DNA from: Euprymna scolopes
Lineage: Eukaryota; Mollusca; Cephalopoda; Sepiida; Sepiolidae
Assembly: GCA_024364805.1 (NCBI GenBank)
Contig: CM044517.1
Span: 81,121,301 to 81,149,111, forward strand
Reading direction: 5' to 3'
Length of the DNA stretch: 27,811 nucleotides
This document shows positions 8,818 through 17,499 of this stretch, piece by piece; position 1 is the first letter of the stretch; every line of letters begins with the position of its first letter. Made by a program: the position numbers and the translations under genes. The notes below the pieces were generated by a model, which ran no database searches, was not told the origin of the DNA, and worked only from the letters and a program-made list of their open reading frames with translations.

Positions 8818-10160
8818 ATCAACGACCACTTGGATAAGAATTTGATGTGAAGACATTTCCAGCTATTCCGCAGCTGGAAACCTTATGAAGTAGATTTTGG
8901 TATATCAAGAACTATTGCTTTAGAAACTAAACCTTCACCTATAGATTCATTAATCCTGTGTGACATTACTGTCAGCATATTGTCAGCTGATCTGTCAGAA
9001 TGGAAACCATATTGCATGTCAATGTATAAGTTGTTTTTGCTAAGGTGATTGACACAAACTCAAGCAATTTACTCATGATGCACAGGAGGCTGATTGGTCT
9101 GTGCTAAGATGCGGAAGACCAATCGCCTGTATTTTTAAATACTGGGCAAAATGTTGAGGTTTTCCAGAGTGTTGGGAAACATCTTTCCTTTAGGCAATGA
9201 TTGAATAACTTTGTTAGTATTGGAAATAGTTCCAGTTGTGGCTTTTTGAGCATGATGATGATTGAGATGTTGTCAGTGCCAGTTGCTTTGCTGGGATCAA
9301 GGGTCTTCATAAGTCTGGAAACGTCTCAGACAGATATGTGGATGTTGCTCAGAGTATTGCCAGTCTTAGGTGGAAATTCTGAGTGTAGGTAGCCATTATC
9401 ATACAAGGTGGAGTTTAATGCAAAGTTTTTAGCAAAGAATTTGGTTTTGTCAGATGTTGAAGTAATCACCTCAGGACCGTTAATGATGTTGGGATGGACG
9501 TTACACATCTGTTATGCATCAAAATTCGTGGAAACCTACCTTCTGCTTCATTACTTTAGACTTTACAGTTAGAGTGAAAGATGCTCTCACATTTTCGATG
9601 ACATTTTGGCAATGGATGCTAGCAGACCTATAGGTGGCTTTAGTTTCTGAACATCTATTTCGTTTAAAGCAATTAAAATAGGGATTTCTATGTTCAATTG
9701 CAGCAGCACACTCAGGGGTTTACCATGGTTGGCTATTTAATTTGACTTGAAATTTTTTAGAAGGTATATAGTTCTCTGTGCCAGTAGTCGGCCAATCTGT
9801 TAAGTCAGATGCCATGACGAATACATCCTTTTTGAACATGGAGCATAGGGGTATATCTGATATGAACGTTCGAACACTGTCTCAGTTAGCCATAGAAGAG
9901 AGATACACAGTACGGAGAAGAAGGACGTGTTATTCTTTGTTTTACTCTTAATTGAGACAACTGAGTGGTCGTAAGATCCCAGTGGAGAAATCACGGAGGA
10001 TGGGTACAGTTCAGGGCAGGTGAAAAAGATCTACAAGCCCTGGAAAGTTATCATCAGAATCTGGAACATGAGTGGGTTCATCAACGTCCTGGGTTAGATC
10101 ATAGGCAAAATCTGTGTTCGAGGACTTTTTGTCGTTAATTTTAATCTAAATGATCAAAAG
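8818..10160 (-). mobile_element. APE-type LINE (CR1/Jockey-like): end of endonuclease, linker and first part of RT
   Basis: Read on the minus strand from 10160. There is an endonuclease C-terminal block ending ISPLGSYDHSVVSI (SDH-type motif, about 9960-9994). A linker follows with NGPEVITSTSDKTKFFAKNF (about 9420-9490). The RT start comes next, with MKTLDPSKATGTDNIS and FPTLWKTSTFCPVFKN (9104-9310), and then an LDI motif near 8900. Several stops and frame changes show it is dead. It is a separate copy from 10185-10990, because the endonuclease end occurs in both. Confidence 0.85.
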
Positions 10161-10184
10161 ATCCAAATAAAGACATAACAAAGG

Positions 10185-10990
10185 ATGAGATCAGTTCAGG
10201 GCAGGAGGTCAAAAAAAGATCCAGAAGGTTTGTAAATTGGTCATTGGCATTGGGAACGTAGGTGGATTTGTCAACAACCTAATTTGATTGATTAGTTAAG
10301 AGAGAAATCATGACAGATCTCCTTTCATAATGGGTCCTGGATATGACCTTAAACTATATCCAGTGGTGAGGCCCCAGCTTGCAGGCTTTGGGGAGTGTGG
10401 AGTCACCCTTTAATTACCATTGCTCCCAGGTCCACTCTGAACCGGAGTGGTAGTACCTGTTAGGGTCCCAACTATGGGTTGAATAGAAAATGATTTGAAA
10501 ACAACAAATATATTCTATTAAAAATTTTTCTTCAAAATCTTTGGATTCGGCATTAAATAACCCGAAAAGGGTTGATATGCCGTAAAACAAAAACAACCAA
10601 CCAACCAACCTTTCATAATGTGTCTTATTTAAAAAAAATTTTTTTTTTTTAATTTTCTTTCTTTGAAGATTGTAACGCTAGGTATGGGGCAGCCAAACCA
10701 GCTACCAACATTGCCCTTCTTTTTATTGTAACCAACCGAGAGCTCTTTTTAGTATCCTCGCTTAGAGTGGATCAGCTATTTAATAATATGGACATTGAAG
10801 TTATCACAGACGTGAATGTTTGCTAAGGGATGAGCAGTCAGAATATGGTCAATTTGATTCACGATATTCTCAAATGAAATGTGGCGCTGTGGCGTAAATA
10901 CTACTTGGGAGCACATGTACGGTAGGTTGGCGGGTCTCCTTACCACAGGAGAAGCCATTCCTAATGTAGGCACATATTCCATGACATTAA
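10185..10990 (-). mobile_element. APE-type LINE fragment: endonuclease region, split by a short retroposon
   Basis: The 10776-10982 part (minus) encodes HISFENIVNQIDHILTAHPL followed by ANIHVCDNFNVH, equivalent to the GDFN block of the AP-like endonuclease. The 10185-10332 part continues toward the endonuclease end (LLDLFLTSCPELISSF). The retroposon 10333-10610 interrupts it. It abuts the second copy 8818-10160 in the same orientation. Confidence 0.8.
10333..10610 (+). mobile_element. Short retroposon (SINE-like) with 3' hairpin and (AACC)n tail
   Basis: Exact 12-bp direct repeats CCTTTCATAATG flank it (10321-10332 and 10609-10620, overlapping the tail by two bases). The 3' end folds as GGCAT...ACCCGAAAAGGGT...ATGCC (about 10549-10581) and then carries AACAACCAACCAACCAACC. 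No clear pol III A and B boxes were seen, so it may be the 3' end of a LINE rather than a true SINE. Confidence 0.75.
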
Positions 10991-11033
10991 GTTAGAATAA
11001 CCTTTGATTGAGAAATCGACCTAATGAAGCATT

Positions 11034-11720
11034 TTTTTTTTTTTTACAAAGGAGTCACCACTTATCAAGGCCTGGAGGCCACTCAAGGATAAGGGTTAAT
11101 GAGTGTACGGTAGTCAATGGGACAATATCATGATAATCATTAATAGTGTAAATTTGGTAAGTTGGATTACTTAAGGGGAACGGCTCATCGAGAACTTGTT
11201 CACAATGGACATGAAGACGATCATATTGTAGTCAGTTGGAAAGCATGTAAATGGAAGAGAGTTCCACAGGTGTGCAGTTCTAAGAAAGAAACTTTGTTCA
11301 TGGAATCTATGTTTAGGTTTAGGCACTGATAAAAAGTGGGGGAAATTATGGATAGCGGTTTCAGATAAATGAGTGTTTTTCATAAAAGTCAGGCCAGAGG
11401 GAATTATAGACTGTAGCTCAGATGCCATGAAAATAATGATAGAGCAGAAACAAGTACACAACGTTTCTTCTGTGAGAAAGAGGTTGCAGGGAAAAGAAAA
11501 TGGCATCCACCACTAGGCTACCAAAGTCTATTTTGAACTCTATCAAGACAGGATAAGTTCTTCTGACAGCTTCTGCTCAGATGTGGCAACAGTACTCCAT
11601 CCTTGAACGTACTTGGCTCTTATACAGGTAGAGAATTGCATCAGCAGTAAGATATCTATTGGAGTGGTAGAATGATCCTACCATTTTTCCAGCAACCTTG
11701 GCAACGGATTTGAGATATAT
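11034..11720 (-). mobile_element. CR1/Jockey-like LINE, 5'-truncated, C-terminus and 3' UTR
   Basis: Same organisation as 8059-8590 but slightly longer at the 5' end and more decayed. On the minus strand: KHRFHEQSFFLRTAHLWNSL, a stop after SMSRSP, then GCCTTGATAAGTGGTGACTC and an A-tail (T-run 11035-11045). It ends near a TATATA run at about 11716-11731, about 110 bases from exon 11841-11908. Confidence 0.85.
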
Positions 11721-11840
11721 ATATATATATAGATTATTTTTTTTCTAAGAAACCTTCCGACTAGTAATATATCTCCACCCAGACAATGCTAATAAATAAA
11801 TGAAATATCATTAGGATAAAATAAAAAAAAAAGCCTTTAC

Positions 11841-11908
11841 CCTTATTGTGTACATTATTTTCTGTGTCCGCAGGAACGGGTAAAGAGCCGAGAATCGTTG
11901 ATAGCCAC
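11841..11908 (-). CDS. STYXL1: STYXL1-like exon: GGY...FLRTQK interdomain segment
   Basis: This is a 68-nt exon with acceptor TTTTTCCAG and donor GTAAAGG. Two bases (GT) complete a Gly codon, and it ends in phase 0. It encodes GYQRFSALYPFLRTQKIMYT then IR. The human equivalent is [20 protein letters not shown], the strongest single match of the six exons. The FLRTQK block closes the rhodanese-like domain and leads into the linker. The exon sits about 120 bases beyond the end of a LINE insertion (11034-11720). Confidence 0.9.
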
Positions 11909-11919
11909 CTGGAAAAACA

Positions 11920-12282
11920 AACTTAAATTTAAAATCAATATTTACAGACTACTAGACAACAACTGACCCATTGAGTCAATATTTGTCATACCTAACGTGT
12001 AAAATTATCATACGAAATTTTACAAGTTGGACCTACATAGTATTTAAGCTGATCTATCAAACTTTGATTCGGATGAGCCAATTTTCATTTGTTTTTGTTG
12101 TCCCATGTTATTCATACTATAGAACAGTAGATTCGTTGGTATCTTTGTTCGCCCATTAATGAAGGAAAGCGCACTGTAATATATTTAGCAGAGTTACTTC
12201 CCTTGCACCATTAATTCTAATAGGATTAATTATGGCCCTTTATAACCAGAGGCCGTAGCTGTTTTTGCAATGTAATGAGTGT

Positions 12283-12286
<4 letters not shown>
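11920..12286. other. Intronic stretch, nothing recognised
   Basis: AT-rich. AGAGTTACTTCCCTTG (about 12191) resembles the GAGTTATCTCCCTT motifs at about 12500 and 13473, but no element boundary could be placed. Confidence 0.45.

Positions 12287-12360
<74 letters not shown>
12287..12360. repeat. (AG)37 microsatellite
   Basis: 74 bases of uninterrupted AG. The complete lack of interruptions suggests it is young or actively mutating. Confidence 0.97.
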
Positions 12361-12361
<1 letters not shown>

Positions 12362-12599
12362 ATGGGAGCGGCCATTTTGGTGCGATCTTAACCACTGCTT
12401 GTTTTGTTAACATGTTGATTCAGTCTCGTGTGTTTTTATTCATGCTAAGAGTTACAGCAAGTACACGTTAAAGACAGTGATTGCTTTTCTATAACTCTTA
12501 GAGTTATCTCCCTTCAGACGAATGACGAGTTCGTGTAATGAGACAAGCTATGATGAATCTTAACAATGAAGGATTAACAATAAGACACAATCGATTGAC

Positions 12600-13735
12600 A
12601 AAATATACAAATAAAGGGTACTTGTACAGTTTAGTCAAGGCATTAAAAAATGAAAATATCGAAAAATGTTTAAATTGTATGTATCCGTTATGGGACGAAG
12701 TTCTCTGAAAAAAAATTTCACTTAAATTCATCAAGTAGTTTTTTTTTTTTTTTTTTTTTTTTTTTACAGCGAAAAAACAATTTGGGGTTTGTATTACTGT
12801 ACACATAGATTCGAAAAAGTTGTCAAAAAACAAATATATAACAAATAAATGTTATCAAAGGCAAGATAAGTTACTTTTCTACCTAACTGGATATATTTTT
12901 TGTGTTTTTATTCAATGTAACATGTTTATTCAGCTCGAAAAACATGCAGTGTTTACCAATGTATTGGAAAATTCAAAATGGCGCCAGACTGTCTCTTTAA
13001 CACGGTAAGTTTGGGAAAAGATGTTATAAATAATAAACTAGACAAAATACTATTAAAAATCAACCGAATATATGTCAACTTATGTCATGATAACATATAT
13101 TGAGCGAATTTCTAACAGTATTTTATCTAGTTTATTATTTATAATACCTTTTCTCAAACTTACCCTCTCCGAGAGAGTCGGCCGCCATTTTGAATTTTCC
13201 AATACATAGGTAAACACTGCATGTTTTTCGAGCTGAATAAACATATTACACTGAATCAAAACACAAAAAATATATCCAGTTAGGTAGAAAAGTAACTTAT
13301 CTTACCTTTGATAACATTTATTTGTTATATATTTGTTTTTTGACAACTTTTTCAAATCTATGTGTACAGTAATACAAACCCACAATTTGTTATGATACCG
13401 AGCAAAAGATTCGATTTTTAGGAAGAAAAGCTAGTATTAAAGATGGGAAGGGGTGTCAGCGCCTTAACTGGAGTTATCTCCCTTTGGCATTTCTAAAATT
13501 CAAACAAAAAATTTTTTTTTTTAATCCAAGATGGCTGCCTTCAACGCGCTTTCATAAAAACGTGTTTTTCCGCTGTAAAAAAAAAACAAACTACTTGATG
13601 AAATTAAGTGAAATTTTTTTTCGGAGAACTTCGTTCTATAACTGATACATACAATTTAAACTTTTTTTTCGGTATTTTCATTTTTTAATGTCTTGTACAA
13701 GTACCAAATAAAGTATTACAAAACAAAAAATATAT
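12600..13735. repeat. Large imperfect palindrome (inverted repeat), likely foldback DNA element
   Basis: The left arm, about 12600-13060, matches the reverse complement of the right arm, about 13100-13735; the centre is near 13080. Shared blocks include GTTACTTTTCTACCTAACTG/CAGTTAGGTAGAAAAGTAAC, AACATGCAGTGTTTACC and its complement, and CTTCGTCCC/GAACTTCGT. The right arm carries about 170 extra bases (13391-13562) absent from the left. No ORF was found. The size and symmetry suggest a non-autonomous DNA transposon with very long inverted repeats, but no target duplication could be fixed. Confidence 0.8.
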
Positions 13736-13744
13736 ATTTATGTC

Positions 13745-14180
13745 AGAGATGACATTTAAGTCTTGTGAATGATTTGCAAACAACACCACAAATTGAACAT
13801 GAGTGATGACTGTTGGAGATGGTTAGTGTCTGTGTATGTGCTTAAAGAAAAAAAAAAAAGAACTCTTTAACTTCCGCTTATACTCTCTGGAAGTGAGTAG
13901 CTTCCCTTGAGTTTTCTTTCCTGTTTTTTTTCTTCTTTCCTTAAATAAACTGCAGATTCGCAGTGACTCATTTCCTGTTTAGTTCTCAGTAAAATGAAGC
14001 TTCTTTCAAGTTTCCTCAGTCTTGGACTTTTTTTTATTACAGTTTAGTACATATCTTGGTCATTGATCGTTCTTCTTTCAATTTGATTATATGATTTCCT
14101 TCAACAGTCTTGATTTCTTCCTGGCATGTTCGTCTCTGTTTGTTTCTATCAAGTGGCAAGTCCTCAAAAGATTTAATTGG
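13745..14180. other. Intronic stretch, nothing recognised
   Basis: T-rich sequence without exon signals in phase or a shared repeat. Confidence 0.45.
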
Positions 14181-14181
14181 A

Positions 14182-14810
14182 ATATTTAAGGCTGAAAGAT
14201 TGTACTTAAGTCTGTCCTTCTATCTGAGCCAGGGTCTGCTAGTTCTTTGTTTACTGATTTTTAGCTTACTATACATCAGAAATTTTTTGTATACATTGTC
14301 AAATTATAAGGTTTCTTAAAAAAAAAACCTAATTTTTACAAACATATTAAATTTTATAAAACCTCCAGTATTAGCAAAAAAAAAAATCTTAACAATGAAG
14401 GATTAATAATAAGACACAATCGAATGACAAAATATATAAATAAAGGGTACTTGTACAGTTTAGTCAAGACATTAAAAAATGAAAATATCAAAAAATGTTT
14501 AAATTGTACGTATCCGTTATGGGACGAAGTTCTCTGAAAAAAAAATTTCACTTAATTTCATCAAATAGTTTTTTTTAATTTTTTTTTTACAGCGAAAAAA
14601 CAATTTGTTATGGAATATTTAAGGCTGAAAGATTGTCCTTCTATCTGAGCCAGGGTCTGCTAGTTCTTTGTTTATTGATTTTTAGCTTACTATATATCAG
14701 AAATTTTTTGTATACATTGTCAAATTATAAGGTTTCTTAAAAAAAAACTAATTTTTACAAACATATTAAATTTTATAAAACCTCCAGTATTAGCAAAAAA
14801 AAAAAAAAAC
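14182..14810 (+). repeat. Local duplication (two ~200-bp copies) flanking a palindrome-arm fragment
   Basis: 14182-14385 and 14607-14810 are near-identical (CTATCTGAGCCAGGGTCTGC through CCTCCAGTATTAGC). The second copy lacks 12 bases after GATTGT. Between them, 14386-14606 is a third copy of the outer left arm of the 12600-13735 palindrome (AATCTTAACAATGAAGGATT to CAGCGAAAAAACAATTTG). Confidence 0.85.
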
Positions 14811-15424
14811 ATTTTACGAGAAAAAATAGCCTTTATCCTGCATATTATAATATTATAAGATGAATATGCTAATGTTATCAGCAAATTAAAAAAAAATTTT
14901 CAAAATATAATCTTAATCAACTTAAAAGACGCAAAAATGCATCCCAAAATCTAAAATCAAATAAAATCAATCACATTCCACACTCTAGAAACAACTTTTT
15001 TCTATCTGCTAAGAGGGATGCAGTAATATGCTACTTTTCTAGGCGCAGGCAATGTTACCCCTATGTGTAAGAATGCACAGGACACAGCAGAACTCTCCAC
15101 ACTAAATCCTGGCTAACATGTTTTCATGTATTCTTGTATTTAGTTAAAAAAAAATCAGTAAACTATAAATTACTAGTTACCACACATTATACAACATGGG
15201 TCAAACAATATCTTGGAGAATCCAAAAAGCATATCAAAACATAAAAAATCAAACAAAACCAATCACGAAAATAGTCAAATTCCACTCTCTAAAAACATCT
15301 CCACAAAGAAGAAACATTGTAAAAGCTGTCTGATTCTGAAAAAAAAAAAAAAAAAATACAAAGAAAAAAAAAATGCATTTTATCTTAGATATCCTTAAAA
15401 TGGTTAATATGTCATTAAGCATGG
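14811..15424. other. A-rich intronic stretch
   Basis: Contains A-runs and two loosely similar blocks (about 14945-14995 and 15243-15297, sharing AAATCAAANAAAANCAATCAC). No element is recognised. Confidence 0.45.
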
Positions 15425-15460
15425 ACAAACAAACAAACAAACAAACAAACAAACAAACAC
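15425..15460. repeat. (CAAA)n microsatellite
   Basis: ACAAACAAAC repeated for about 36 bases without interruption. Confidence 0.95.
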
Positions 15461-15902
15461 TCTAATTTTCTCTGTGACTTCCTTAACTTAAACATCAGTG
15501 CTTGAGTGATTTTGTCTACAGGCAATCAATAGCCTGGGTTTTCTACATTATTAACACAGTTTCCACAAAGAGACTGATTCGTAAATCTTTGTTTCTCTCA
15601 GCTCGAAAACCTAACGTCATTCATCGTCATTTGACCATAACTTGGTTTTCTATGCCCCTTGCCTAAACTTTACATTACCCATCTCTGGTAACAATTCTTT
15701 TTTACAAATCTGTGTTATTAGCATGCACTCAGTGTGATCCTTGTCAAAATTCACACTAGTTAACTTAATCGCCATTTACTTAACAACAAACAAACCAAAG
15801 AAATTCTCTGATTTTCCTTGTGTACAATAAACATTCTTCAAAATTAAACAGTGGCATCTGAGTGATTTTGTTAGCAGACGACAATGAGTATATAATTTAC
15901 AC

Positions 15903-16090
15903 AAACCTTTTTCCAGTTGAGAGACATCATAGAATTTTTAGTCCTATTGAATGTGTATATAATGGCTCGTACACACGTCATGGACAACTGAAACTGGTAT
16001 CTCTGACTCAAATTAATGTTAACTGTGTTTTTTTTACAAAAATGTTTTACCAGTGGAAAGACATCACAGAATTTTTAGTTCTACTTAATA
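15903..16090. repeat. Imperfect ~135-bp-period duplication next to an exon
   Basis: The blocks at 15903-15950 and 16037-16090 share CCAGTNGANAGACATCANAG and AATTTTTAGTNCTA. The second copy runs up to the donor site of exon 16102-16170. Confidence 0.65.
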
Positions 16091-16101
16091 GTTACACTTA
16101 C

Positions 16102-16170
16102 CTGAAAGAACCTTCACAGGATAACGACTTCCTTCCTCCCACAACGATTCAGAAAATATTATAATTGGTG
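16102..16170 (-). CDS. STYXL1: STYXL1-like exon: end of rhodanese-like domain
   Basis: This is a 69-nt exon between an acceptor TTTTGTAG and a donor GTAAGTG. Its first two bases (CA) complete a codon begun by exon 21111-21210, and it leaves one base (G). It encodes PIIIFSESLWEEGSRY followed by PVKVLSG. The second part matches the HHPVYILKGG stretch of human MK-STYX, the last rhodanese strand before the conserved GGY. The exon is too short to be found by ORF length. The case rests on splice sites, phase and homology together. Just downstream, 16037-16100 is one half of an intronic duplication (see 15903-16090). Confidence 0.85.
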
Positions 16171-16227
16171 CTACAAAATAATTATGCAAAAATTAATGAG
16201 ATTAAAATTCCAGTATGAACATATTAT

Positions 16228-16985
16228 AAATTGAATTTTGACTTTCTTGAATTGGGCTTCTTCATTACTTCAACCTTCTTCGAATTGGGATTCTTCATAA
16301 TCTGAACTTCCTTTGAGTGACTTTCTTTTTAATTTGGATGTCATTGAATTGGGCTTATTCGCAATGAACTCAATTGATTGACCTTCTTCATAATGTGGAC
16401 TTTCTTGAATTGGGTTTCTTAATAAGCAGGATATCCTCAAATTATGTTTCATAATTGGGGCTTCCTCGAATTGTAAATGAAGAAAAAGAGAAACAAGAAC
16501 GACCGACCGCGTTTTTGTGTGGCTTACCTCGTGTTCATAATGAAGAAGAAAGAAACAAAAATGGCTGCCCTGTTTCTTTATATGCCTACAGGGTGACCAC
16601 GAGGTATGCAAATGAGATGCTCCTGATTGGAAATAAAAGAGGAGTGATTTGGGGAAGGAGGGCATTCTGAAGTTTGATTGCGAGCAGAGAAGGTGTATTT
16701 GCAGAAGAGAAAAGCTAAAGTTGCAGAAGTTCGTTTTGGAGTGGAGAGAAGACGCGTCAAGTGGGAACGGGAAGGTGAAAGTTCGGACAGCAGTGTCACG
16801 CAAGCGACAGAATTCTTCATAATTTGAACTTCCTCGAGTTTCTTCATGATGTGGGCTTCTTCATAATCTAAACTACCTTGATCTGAACTTCTTAATTCGA
16901 ATATCTTTGAATTTGACTTTTTCATAATTTTGATATCCTTGCATTGGGCTTCATAATTTGGGTTCCCTAGTGAGCTATGGACGTT
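16228..16985. repeat. Degenerate CTTCATAAT/GAATTGGGCTT satellite, interrupted by a solo LTR
   Basis: Loosely repeated units built from TTCTTCATAAT, TGAACTTCCT and GAATTGGGCTTC occur at 16228-16471 and resume at 16810-16985. Unit length is irregular (roughly 25-30 bases), so this is an old, decayed array. Confidence 0.7.
16472..16809 (+). mobile_element. Solo LTR, 338 bp, Ty3/Gypsy-type
   Basis: Begins TGTAAATG and ends GCGACA (TG...CA). It is flanked by GAAT on both sides (16468-16471 and 16810-16813), and the surrounding satellite resumes exactly after it. A TATA-like GGAAATAAAAGAGG lies at about 16629. A 4-bp duplication fits Gypsy better than Copia. Only the LTR remains, so it is a fossil left by LTR-LTR recombination. 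Orientation is inferred from the TATA-like element. Confidence 0.75.
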
Positions 16986-17039
16986 TGTTACATAAGCCTA
17001 AGTCAAGAATAGATATAAAATGATTTGGTCTTTTTCATG

Positions 17040-17294
17040 ATCTGGATTTGGTCACGTAAATATTATGAAGTCTCATCTGGATTTGGTCACGTAAATATTA
17101 TGAAGTCTCATCTGGATTTGGTCACGTAAATATTATGAAGTCTCATCTGGATTTGGTCACGTAAATATTATGAAGTCTCATCTGGATTTGGTCACGTAAA
17201 TATTATGAAGTCTCATCTGGATTTGGTCACGTAAATATTATGAAGTCTCATCTGGATTTGGTCATGTAAATATTATGAAGTCTCATCTGGATTT
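17040..17294. repeat. 35-bp minisatellite, 7.3 copies
   Basis: The unit starts ATCTGGATTTGGTCACGTAA. Copies begin at 17040, 17075, 17110, 17145, 17180, 17215 and 17250, with a partial one at 17285. Copies one to six look identical; the seventh has GTCATG for GTCACG. Confidence 0.97.
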
Positions 17295-17436
17295 ATATTT
17301 GTGGAAAAATTGTTCAAACATTTTATCCTTTTTAGCTGCTTTTTGCTTTAGTAAGAATCTTTTTAATGTAATAATTTTGTGGTATTTGAAAATCCAGAGA
17401 TACTGTGTTTTATGTCAAAGATTCTATTTGCGCTGT

Positions 17437-17496
17437 TTCATGTTTTGTCTGTGTAAAATTGTACCATTGTACAATTTTACACAGACAAAACATGAA
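17437..17496. repeat. Perfect hairpin, 28-bp arms, 4-base loop
   Basis: The left arm 17437-17464 (TTCATGTTTTGTCTGTGTAA... ending TTGTAC) is the exact reverse complement of 17469-17496; the loop is CATT. Confidence 0.95.
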
Positions 17497-17499
17497 TTA

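Noticed and set aside
12265-12471. Arg-Glu repeat frame
   Set aside because: Translation of the AG microsatellite.
16270-16803. 177-codon minus-strand frame, the longest in the window
   Set aside because: Crosses the satellite and the solo LTR; no recognisable domain.
17437-17496. Rho-independent terminator or microRNA precursor
   Set aside because: Eukaryotic intron, perfect stem and a 4-base loop without a following T-run; neither class fits.
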